From positions 1 through 12,318 of the forward strand of contig CAZMSZ010000220.1 of assembly GCA_964569055.1 (NCBI GenBank): DNA of 12,318 bases, written 5' to 3'. A program made the position numbers and the translations under genes. The notes under the pieces were generated by a model. It did not search any database. It saw only the letters and a list, made by a program, of their open reading frames with translations, and was not told where the DNA came from. This document shows positions 1 through 6,089 of the stretch, one piece after another (position 1 is the stretch's first letter; the number at the start of each line of letters is the position of its first letter). This stretch comes from JAWLGW01 sp964569055. GTDB lineage: Bacteria > Planctomycetota > J058.

Positions 1-68
1 TCGCTCGCGCTCCTGATCGACGACCTCGGCGCGACCGACGACGAGAGCCTCCGCCAGCGTCCCGGCCC
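1..68 (+). pseudogene. Upstream fragment of the Rpn-like gene, in a different frame
   Basis: In frame 1 the window opens inside a coding region reading SLALLIDDLGATDDESLRQR, then runs into TGA at 88-90. Proteins of the Rpn / PD-(D/E)XK transposase-nuclease family typically have a stretch like LLDDLxxxxDEALRxRAxxALARLAL here. The second half of that stretch (VLARLALIVVRHAHEL) continues in frame 3 from 69. Joining the frames by adding one base around 61-69 gives an alignment of the expected spacing. The 5' end of the gene lies outside the window. The shift may be a real inactivating deletion or a sequencing error. Confidence 0.5.
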
Positions 69-545
69 GTGCTGGCGCGCCTCGCGCTGATCGTCGTGCG
101 TCACGCCCACGAGCTTCGCACCGCGCGAGACCCCGCCGGCGTCCTCCGGGCCCTGGCGACCTCCGTCGGAGACCTCCTCCAGCAGGTGGTGCAGCGCACG
201 GGCCGAACCGTGGTAGTCCGCTATATGCTGGAGTTGGTCGAGCTCGAGCCCGCGGAGGGCGAGCGGGTCCTCGTCGAGGCGTTGCCCCCCAGGGTCAAGG
301 AGGACGTCGTGACGGCTGCCGAGAAGCTACGCGCCCAGGGGAGGGCCGAGGGTGAGCTCAGAGGGAAGCGCGCGCTCCTACTCAGCCTGCTTGCGACGAA
401 GTTCGGCCCGCTGGCCCCCGAGGACGAGCGCCGAGTCGAACAGGCCCCGGCGGAGTGGCTCGACGAGTGGGCTCGGCGAGTGCTCGAGGCGGGCACGCTC
501 GCGGAGGTGTTCGCACCCGGTACGCCGGGGCGCGCCGCGCTCTGA
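69..545 (+). CDS. C-terminal part of an Rpn/PD-(D/E)XK family transposase-nuclease-like protein
   Basis: This 158-codon frame matches, by pattern, the C-terminal half of Rpn-family proteins (recombination-promoting nuclease / putative transposase, YhgA-like), which often occur in many copies in Myxococcota and similar genomes. Visible marks are a helical region (LARLALIVVRHAHEL), the segment RYMLELVELEP, a charged helix ending in AEGELRGKRALLLSLLATKFG (about residues 92-113), and the closing part with EWLDEWARRVLEAGTLAEVF. The PD-(D/E)XK catalytic core would lie upstream of the window. The GTG at 69 is probably not the true start, because homologous sequence continues upstream in frame 1 and a one-base shift separates the two. 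The remnant is likely a pseudogene or the product of a sequencing error. Family assignment is moderately sure; activity is unknown. Confidence 0.6.
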   Translation: MLARLALIVVRHAHELRTARDPAGVLRALATSVGDLLQQVVQRTGRTVVVRYMLELVELEPAEGERVLVEALPPRVKEDVVTAAEKLRAQGRAEGELRGKRALLLSLLATKFGPLAPEDERRVEQAPAEWLDEWARRVLEAGTLAEVFAPGTPGRAAL

Positions 546-648
546 TCGGAGTGCGAGCGGGTCCTCCTCGCGGCGCGGCGCGCGTCCACGACGCCACTCC
601 TCCGCAGCGCGCGGCGAAAATCCGCCCCCGCCACCCCGGGAGGCCGCC

Positions 649-1653
649 ATGCGCGTCGCCGTGTTCAGCACCAAGCCGTACGATCGCGAGTTCCTCGGCC
701 GGGCCAACGCGGATCACGGGCACGAGCTGGTGTTCTTCGAGCCGCGGCTCGGGCCGGAGACGGCGCCGCTGGCGCAGGGGTTCGCGGGGGTGTGCGCGTT
801 CGTGAACGACGTGCTGAGCGCGCCGGTGCTCGAGGCGCTCGCGGCGGGCGGGGCGCGGGTGATCGCGCTGCGGTCGGCCGGGTTCAACCACGTCGACCTG
901 CCCGCCGCCGAGCGGCTGGGGCTGAGCGTGGTGCGGGTCCCGGCCTACTCGCCGCACGCGGTGGCGGAGCACACGATCGCGCTGATCCTGGCGCTCGACC
1001 GCAAGATCCACCGGGCGCACGCGCGGGTCCGCGAGGGGAACTTCTCGCTCGACGGGCTGCTCGGGTTCGACCTGTGCGAGCAGACGGTCGGGGTGGTCGG
1101 GACCGGGCAGATCGGCAAGGTCGTGGTCCGGATCCTGCGCGGGTTCGGCTGCGAGGTGCTGGCGCACGACCCGTTCCCCGACCCCGGGGTCGAGGCCAGC
1201 GGCGCGCGCTACGTGGCGCTCGACGAGCTGCTGCGCCGCTCGGGGGTGGTGACGCTCCACTGCCCGCTCACGCCCGACACGCACCACCTGATCGGGCCGA
1301 GCGCGCTGGCGCTCATGCCGCGGGGGGTGATGCTGATCAACACCTCCCGCGGGGCGCTGGTCGACACGCGCGCGGTGATCGCGGCGCTCAAGAGCGGGCA
1401 GGTCGGCTACCTCGGGCTCGACGTGTACGAGGAGGAGGCCGACCTGTTCTTCGAGGACCTCTCCAGCCGCACGCTCCAAGACGACGTGTTCGCGCGGCTG
1501 CTCACGTTCCCCAACGTGATCGTCACGGGGCACCAGGCGTTCTTCACGCGCGAGGCGCTGACCCGGATCGCGAGCACCACGCTCGGCAACGTGACGCAGG
1601 TCGAGCGCGGCCAGCCCTGCCCCAACGAGGTCCGAGCCCGCACCGGCGGGTGA
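649..1653 (+). CDS. ldhA: D-lactate dehydrogenase / D-2-hydroxyacid dehydrogenase
   Basis: A 334-aa NAD-dependent D-2-hydroxyacid dehydrogenase, closest in pattern to fermentative D-lactate dehydrogenase LdhA, which reduces pyruvate to D-lactate in the cytoplasm. The N-terminal catalytic half (1-100) contains LRSAGFNHVDL and VPAYSPHAVAEHT. The Rossmann fold has GTGQIG at 151-156. The expected catalytic triad is present: Arg234 in NTSRGALVDT, Glu263 in DVYEEEADLFFED and His295 in TGHQAFFT. From memory these match E. coli LdhA R235/E264/H296 with a one-residue offset. The length is normal for the family. The ATG at 649 is preceded by a GGGAGG-type ribosome binding site at 638-643, so longer in-frame readings upstream are not used. 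The gene stands alone on this strand and converges with the sigma-factor gene, with only 3 nt between the stop codons. The LdhA subfamily is likely; other 2-ketoacid substrates are possible. Confidence 0.9.
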   Translation: MRVAVFSTKPYDREFLGRANADHGHELVFFEPRLGPETAPLAQGFAGVCAFVNDVLSAPVLEALAAGGARVIALRSAGFNHVDLPAAERLGLSVVRVPAYSPHAVAEHTIALILALDRKIHRAHARVREGNFSLDGLLGFDLCEQTVGVVGTGQIGKVVVRILRGFGCEVLAHDPFPDPGVEASGARYVALDELLRRSGVVTLHCPLTPDTHHLIGPSALALMPRGVMLINTSRGALVDTRAVIAALKSGQVGYLGLDVYEEEADLFFEDLSSRTLQDDVFARLLTFPNVIVTGHQAFFTREALTRIASTTLGNVTQVERGQPCPNEVRARTGG

Positions 1654-1656
1654 CGC

Positions 1657-2244
1657 TCAGCCCGCCCCGCCGGCGCGCTCGAGCTTGGCCCGCAGCAGGT
1701 GGCGCGCGCGGTGGAGGCGGATCTTGACCGTCCCCTCGGGCAGCCCGAGCCGGGCCGCGATCTCCTTCACGCCGAGCTGCTCGAGGTAATACAGCACCAC
1801 CACCCCGGCGTAGGTCTCGGGGAGCGCGGCGATCGCCGCCCGGACCGCCGCCCGCTGCTCGCGCGAGGCGGCCTGCTCGGGGACCGACTGCGCACCCACG
1901 TCGGCGGGCTCGGGCGCGGCGCGCTCGCCGCCTGGGCCCGCGGGCGCGTCGAGGCTGCGCGTCTTGCGCAGGCGCGCCTTCTCGCGCGCGTTGAGCGCCA
2001 GGTTGGTGGCGACGCGCAGGAACCAGGGCGTGAACGGCTGGCTGGGGTCGTAGCGGTCGAGCCGCTCGTAGGCGCGCAGGAACACGTCCTGCGTAATGTC
2101 CCGGGCCAGCTCGGCGTCGTACGTCAGCCGCCAGGCGAGGGCGTGGACCTGGTCTTGGAAGTGGAGCACCAGCGCCTCGAACGCGGCCACCTCGCCGCGC
2201 CGGGCGCGGAGGACCACGTCGGCCGGCGGGTCGGGCCGGGCCAC
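1657..2244 (-). CDS. ECF-type RNA polymerase sigma factor, kinase-linked
   Basis: A 195-aa extracytoplasmic-function (sigma-70 group 4) sigma factor. Region 2 covers about residues 11-90, with TQDVFLRAYERLDRYDP and PWFLRVATNLALN. A Pro/Ala-rich linker (98-125) follows. Region 4 (136-190) has ALPETYAGVVVLYYLEQLG and the helix-turn-helix VKEIAARLGLPEGTVKIRLHRAR. Where many ECFs have the acidic DAED motif of region 2.2, this protein reads LARD (46-49), followed by Ile50 and Thr51. The start is GTG at 2244, with no upstream in-frame alternative and only a weak AGG about 12 nt before it. It begins 9 nt after the kinase-Nudix stop, so the two are almost certainly co-transcribed. No anti-sigma gene adjoins it. 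Control by the kinase is the natural inference, as in known Ser/Thr-kinase-linked ECF groups. Target promoters are unknown. Confidence 0.92.
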   Translation of the reverse strand: MARPDPPADVVLRARRGEVAAFEALVLHFQDQVHALAWRLTYDAELARDITQDVFLRAYERLDRYDPSQPFTPWFLRVATNLALNAREKARLRKTRSLDAPAGPGGERAAPEPADVGAQSVPEQAASREQRAAVRAAIAALPETYAGVVVLYYLEQLGVKEIAARLGLPEGTVKIRLHRARHLLRAKLERAGGAG

Positions 2245-2253
2245 GACCGGGGG

Positions 2254-3873
2254 CTACCTGACGGCGTCCAGCGCCGCCCGCAGCATGTCCGCGTGGTCGA
2301 ACGCGAGCGGCACCGGGACCTCGGGCCCCGGGGTGAGCGGGGTCAGCAGCACCGGGTCGCCGGGCTCGAGGGCGAACCACGCCAGGTGGACGTCGCCCGG
2401 GCGCCGCTCCGCCTGCGCCACGCGCGCCAGGAACACGTGCGCGATCGCGCGGGTGCGCGGGTCGCGCTCGACCGCGTCGAACACGCCCAGGGGCGTCAGC
2501 CGCGGCGCCTCCCCGCGCAGGCCGGCCTTGCTGCGCAGCGCGCGCCGGGCGGTCTCCTCGATCCGCTCCTCCAGCTTGAGGAGGGCGCCCGGGATCGCCC
2601 AGCAGGCCGCGAACGGCGGCTCGTCGCGCCAGCGCAGCAGCACCTCGGGCGGTCCGTCCTCGCGCACGACGATCGGGATCACCTCGACCGAGACCGACGG
2701 CCGCCGGTAGTGACGGGAGCTGTAGGTGCGCAGGAAGGACGAGTCGGTGTCGGGCGAGGTCGTGAGCGGCCGCCCCTCGAGGTAGGCCTGCACCGCGTCG
2801 GCGAGCGCCTCGGCCGAGCCGAGCCGGTGGGCCGGGTCGGCCGCCAGGGCCGACACGCACAGCCCCTCGAGGTCGCGCGGCACCGTGGGGTCCACGCTGC
2901 GCGGCGGCGGCGGCGGCGTGCCCTCGACCAGGGCGGTGAGCACCTGCGAGTCGCTGCCGACCCGCGGCGGGCGCCCGGTGAGCAAGTGATACAGGATCCC
3001 GCCCAGGGCGTAGACGTCCGCCGCCGCCCCGATCGAGTCGGGGTCGCCGCGCGCCTGCTCGGGCGCCATGTAGACCGGCGTCCCCACGATCTGGCCCAGC
3101 CGCGTGTCGAGGTGCCCCTCGGCGACGCGCACCGGCGCCTCGGGCGGGAACGTGAGCACGAGCTCGGTCGGGGCGGGGGAGGCGGGCGTCTCGACGCGCG
3201 GCCCGAAGCGGCGCCACGACCCGACCAGCTTGGCGAGCCCCCAGTCGAGGACGTGCACGCTGCCGTAGGGCCCGAGGATCACGTTCGACGGCTTGAGGTC
3301 GCGGTGCACCACGTCGCGGGCGTGGGCGTAGGCGACCGTGCGGCACACGGTGAGGAACACCTGCAGCAGCTCGAACCGGCTGTAGAGCCCCTCGCCCTCT
3401 CGCTCGCCCCCGTCGAAGCGACCGCGCTGCTGGCCGACCACCGCCTCGAGCGTCGGGCCGCGGACCAGGCGCATGGTGTAGTAGAGGTGGCCGTCCTCGG
3501 CGTGGCCGAGCGCGTAGACCGGCACGATCCCCGGGTGCTGGAGCTGCGCGGTGACCTGCGCCTCGTCGCGGAACCGCTGCACGTTGGCCGGGCTGGGCGC
3601 GCGGCGGAGCAGCTTGAGCGCCACCTCCCGCCGCAGCTCGGGCTCGAACGCCCGATAGACCACACCCATGCCGCCGCGGCCGATCTCGGCGATCAACTGA
3701 TACGGCCCCAGCACGCCGGGCGGGGTGGGGACCTCCCGCTCGTCGGCCTCGCCGCCCGAGGCGGCGAGGTCGTCGGTGCTCCCGTCGCGCTGCGCCAGCT
3801 CGGACCCTTCGAACGCGTCCAGCCAGTGCTGCGTCTTGGTGTCGTCGGAGCTGCCCTGCCGGCCCTCGCTCAT
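2254..3873 (-). CDS. Ser/Thr protein kinase fused to a degenerate NrtR-type Nudix domain
   Basis: A 539-aa soluble protein with no membrane segment. Residues 1-55 are a polar, acidic leader. The Hanks-type kinase domain (about 58-345) is complete: glycine loop GRGGMGVVY (65-73), VALK lysine 87, HRDLKPSN (190-197, catalytic Asp192), metal-binding DWG (210-212, replacing DFG), MAPEQA (269-274) and DVYALG (286-291). The kinase should therefore be active. After a linker, residues 395-539 form a second domain resembling the NrtR/COG4111 Nudix domain: LLRWRDEPPFAACWAIPGA, RDPRTRAIAHVFLA and LAFDHADML. Its Nudix box (428-452) has lost the catalytic glutamates (RALRSK for REUXEE), so pyrophosphohydrolase activity is unlikely and a ligand-sensing role is inferred. 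NrtR's C-terminal winged helix is absent. The ATG at 3873 has GGGG 4-7 nt upstream. It lies 51 nt after mtnA and 9 nt before the sigma gene. Confidence 0.93.
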   Translation of the reverse strand: MSEGRQGSSDDTKTQHWLDAFEGSELAQRDGSTDDLAASGGEADEREVPTPPGVLGPYQLIAEIGRGGMGVVYRAFEPELRREVALKLLRRAPSPANVQRFRDEAQVTAQLQHPGIVPVYALGHAEDGHLYYTMRLVRGPTLEAVVGQQRGRFDGGEREGEGLYSRFELLQVFLTVCRTVAYAHARDVVHRDLKPSNVILGPYGSVHVLDWGLAKLVGSWRRFGPRVETPASPAPTELVLTFPPEAPVRVAEGHLDTRLGQIVGTPVYMAPEQARGDPDSIGAAADVYALGGILYHLLTGRPPRVGSDSQVLTALVEGTPPPPPRSVDPTVPRDLEGLCVSALAADPAHRLGSAEALADAVQAYLEGRPLTTSPDTDSSFLRTYSSRHYRRPSVSVEVIPIVVREDGPPEVLLRWRDEPPFAACWAIPGALLKLEERIEETARRALRSKAGLRGEAPRLTPLGVFDAVERDPRTRAIAHVFLARVAQAERRPGDVHLAWFALEPGDPVLLTPLTPGPEVPVPLAFDHADMLRAALDAVR

Positions 3874-3895
3874 GCGCCCCCAGCGTAGCCGGGGC

Positions 3896-3926
3896 GAGCC
3901 GGATCGGGCGAGCGGATCGCCGGCTC
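3896..3926 (-). promoter_or_regulatory. Inverted repeat at the mtnA stop codon, possible intra-operon attenuator
   Basis: GAGCCGG (3896-3902) and CCGGCTC (3920-3926) are perfect complements. With a two-base bulge the stem can extend by ATC/GAT towards a loop of about 9 nt. The right arm overlaps the TGA stop of mtnA (3925-3927), and the element lies in the 51-nt space before the kinase gene. No T-run follows on either strand. It could weaken or stabilise the transcript between the metabolic and signalling parts of the operon. In DNA this GC-rich, a chance hairpin is quite possible. Confidence 0.25.
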
Positions 3927-4980
3927 AGCCCCCGAGCACCGCCCTCACGTTCGCCTCGTTCACCGGCTGGATCACCCCGCGCTCGGTCACGATCGCGGTG
4001 ATCAGGCTGGCGGGGGTGACGTCGAAGGCCGGGTTCCACACCCCCACGCCGTCGGGGGCGATCTGCCGCCCGTTGAACGTGGTCAGCTCCTCGCGCCCGC
4101 GCTCCTCGATCGGGATCTCGGCCCCGCTGCCGAGCGCGAGGTCGAACGTCGAGGCGGGCGCCGCCACGTAGAACGGCACCCCGTGCTGCCGCGCCAGGAC
4201 GGCGTGGGTGTAGGTGCCGATCTTGTTGGCGGTGTCGCCGTTGCGCGCGATCCGGTCCGCCCCCACGATCACCGCGTCGACCATGCCGCGCTGGAGCGCG
4301 AACCCGCTCATGCCGTCGGAGATCAGCGTGACCGGGATCCCGCTGCGGTGCAGCTCGTAGCTGGTCAGGCGCGCGCCCTGCAGGAGCGGGCGCGTCTCGC
4401 AGGCGACCACGCGCACGTCCTTGCCCGCCTCGGCCGCCGCGTACACGCAGCCCAGCGCGGTGCCGTAGTCGGCCGTGGCCAGCCCGCCCGCGTTGCAGTG
4501 GGTCAGCACCCGGACCGGGTCGGGGAGGAGCGCGGCGCCATGCCGGCCGATCGCGCGGCAGGTGGCGCGGTCCTCCTCGTGGATCGCACGGGCCTCGGCC
4601 AGGAGCGCCGCCGCCAGGGCCGCTCCGTTGGGCGCGCCCGCCTCCGCCCGCTGCAGCGCGCCGCGCATGCGGTCGAGCGCCCAGAACAGGTTGACCGCGG
4701 TCGGGCGCGAGGTCGCGAGGTGGTCCGCCGCCGCGCGCGCGGCCTGGGCCACCGCGCCGGTGTCCTCGGCCGAGGCCGCCTGCGCGCCGACCACCACGCC
4801 GTAGGCGGCAGCGCAGCCGATCGCCGGCGCGCCGCGCACGGCCAGGGCCTTGATCGCGTCCCACACCGCCTGCACGGTGTCGAGCTGCATCAGCTCGGTC
4901 GTGGCCGGGAGGAGGCGCTGATCGATGATCTCGAGGTAGCCGGGCACGTCGCCGCGCCAGGCCAGCGTCTCGATGGCCAT
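3925..4980 (-). CDS. mtnA: S-methyl-5-thioribose-1-phosphate isomerase
   Basis: A 351-aa MtnA of the eIF-2B-like isomerase superfamily. It converts 5-methylthioribose-1-phosphate to 5-methylthioribulose-1-phosphate in the methionine salvage pathway, in the cytoplasm. Visible signatures are RGAPAIGCAAAYG (49-61), RPTAVNLFWALDRM, THCNAGGLATADYGTALG with catalytic Cys162, ETRPLLQGARLTSYEL, and GADRIARNGDTANKIGTY with catalytic Asp242, ending in NPAFDVTPASLI. The length is normal. The ATG at 4980 has a strong AGGAGGA ribosome binding site (4992-4986) with 5-nt spacing, which rules out longer in-frame starts. It lies 29 nt after the 359-aa gene and 51 nt before the kinase gene. No other methionine-salvage gene is present in the window, so its neighbours do not form a dedicated pathway cluster. 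The family member is clear; paralogues acting on other sugar phosphates are a minor alternative. Confidence 0.95.
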   Translation of the reverse strand: MAIETLAWRGDVPGYLEIIDQRLLPATTELMQLDTVQAVWDAIKALAVRGAPAIGCAAAYGVVVGAQAASAEDTGAVAQAARAAADHLATSRPTAVNLFWALDRMRGALQRAEAGAPNGAALAAALLAEARAIHEEDRATCRAIGRHGAALLPDPVRVLTHCNAGGLATADYGTALGCVYAAAEAGKDVRVVACETRPLLQGARLTSYELHRSGIPVTLISDGMSGFALQRGMVDAVIVGADRIARNGDTANKIGTYTHAVLARQHGVPFYVAAPASTFDLALGSGAEIPIEERGREELTTFNGRQIAPDGVGVWNPAFDVTPASLITAIVTERGVIQPVNEANVRAVLGG

Positions 4981-5009
4981 GGGGGTCCTCCTCTCGGTCG
5001 CGCGGCGCG

Positions 5010-6089
5010 CTAGTCGCCGGCGACGGGCGCGATCGTGGCGACGCGACGGCCCTCGAAGTAGATCCGGCCGACCTGGTGGACCAGCCCGAACAGCTTGGCC
5101 GCGTAGATCAGCTCCTTGCGCCCGATCGCCGGGGCGTCGAGCACGATCTCGAGCACGCCGTCCTGATCGCGCCGCGCCTCGGGGCGGTAGGTGCCGAAGT
5201 CGAAGTTGGGGGCCAGCTCGCGGGCCCGCTCCAAGAAGCCCTCCTCGGCCGCGCCGGGGACGCTGTCCTCCTGCACCAGGCTGCGGGTCGCCACCGAGAA
5301 CGCCACCACCCACTCGTAGTCGTGCACGTGGGTGCCGGCGGTGTAGGGGCGGTTGAGCGCGACCACGTCGGCGCAGCGCATGCCCGAGCTCTTCGGATGC
5401 TGGGAGGCCTGCGCCTGCTGCTGCTGCGGCTGGCCCTCGCTGGTGGCCTCGGGCTCGTTGCCGCCCCGCTCGCCCCAGCGCTCGTCGAGCCCCGTGTCGA
5501 GGTCGAGGTCGCTCAGGCCGAGGCTGTCGAGGAACGAGGGCGTCTGGGGCAGGAACGAGGGGGGCGGCCCCTCCTCCTCGGGGTCCTCGCTCCCCGCGTC
5601 CTCGAGCCGGCGGGTCAGCAGGTGGAACTCGGGCTGCCCGTAGAACAGCTGACCGTAGAGGCAGGCCACGTTGCCCGAGCGGCGGCGCCCGAGCGAGCGC
5701 GCGATCGCCGAGAGCACGCGCTGCACCGGGCGCGCGTTCTTGAAGATCCGCGCGTCGGTGGCCACCGCCACCAGCGCCAGCGCCTCGCTCAGGCGGCGAC
5801 GCTCGAGCACGCTGATCCCGAGCTCGTGCCGATCGAGCACCGCGGCCAGCTCCTCGGCCCAGCCGCGCAGCTCGCCGAGCGCGAGCTGGCCGGTGATCGC
5901 CTTGGCGATCCGCAGGCGCACCAGCGAGCGGTCGATCCGCACCCGCGGCAGGCGCTCGGGCAGCTCCGCCTCGCACATGTCGGCGAAGGTGCGGTAGCCC
6001 GCCTCCGCCGCCATGCGCACGGCCTCCTCGGCGCGGAGCTCGCCCGCGATGAGCTGCTCGAGCGCGTGCTTGACCTGCGTCCTGTTCAT
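5010..6089 (-). CDS. Uncharacterised two-part protein with a Gln/acidic linker
   Basis: I do not recognise this 359-aa protein. Residues 1-160 look mainly alpha-helical (VKHALEQLIAGELRAEEAVRMA; TGQLALGELRGWAEELAAVL; LSEALALVAVATDARIF). They are followed by a low-complexity acidic, Pro- and Gln-rich linker (about 164-236, including QPQQQQAQ) and then a compact C-terminal part (237-359) that looks alpha/beta (HDYEWVVAFSVATRSL; GVLEIVLDAPAIGRKELIYAAKLFG; GRIYFEGRRVATIAP). No signal peptide, membrane segment or catalytic motif is evident. Its ATG overlaps the TGA of the HEAT-like gene in ATGA (6089-6086), so the two are translationally coupled and may act together. mtnA follows 29 nt later. The helical half followed by a separate folded half could suit a scaffold or regulator, but no function can be assigned. 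Confidence 0.8.
   Translation of the reverse strand: MNRTQVKHALEQLIAGELRAEEAVRMAAEAGYRTFADMCEAELPERLPRVRIDRSLVRLRIAKAITGQLALGELRGWAEELAAVLDRHELGISVLERRRLSEALALVAVATDARIFKNARPVQRVLSAIARSLGRRRSGNVACLYGQLFYGQPEFHLLTRRLEDAGSEDPEEEGPPPSFLPQTPSFLDSLGLSDLDLDTGLDERWGERGGNEPEATSEGQPQQQQAQASQHPKSSGMRCADVVALNRPYTAGTHVHDYEWVVAFSVATRSLVQEDSVPGAAEEGFLERARELAPNFDFGTYRPEARRDQDGVLEIVLDAPAIGRKELIYAAKLFGLVHQVGRIYFEGRRVATIAPVAGD

Noticed and set aside
531..582. Inverted repeat CGCGCCGCGC / GCGCGGCGCG around the end of the Rpn-like gene
   Set aside because: The arms are 10 bp but separated by 32 nt, made only of G and C, and have no T-run. This is expected by chance at this composition and too weak to call a terminator.
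1699..3888. Plus-strand frame of 729 codons opposite the kinase and sigma genes
   Set aside because: It is an antisense shadow of genes with clear motifs on the minus strand, and its own composition (His/Arg/Gln-rich) resembles no protein family.
1544..4864. Minus-strand open frame of 1106 codons across sigma, kinase and mtnA
   Set aside because: It reads as Arg/Gly/Ala-rich sequence without domains and overlaps three well-supported genes in another frame. Such long shadow frames are expected in very GC-rich DNA.
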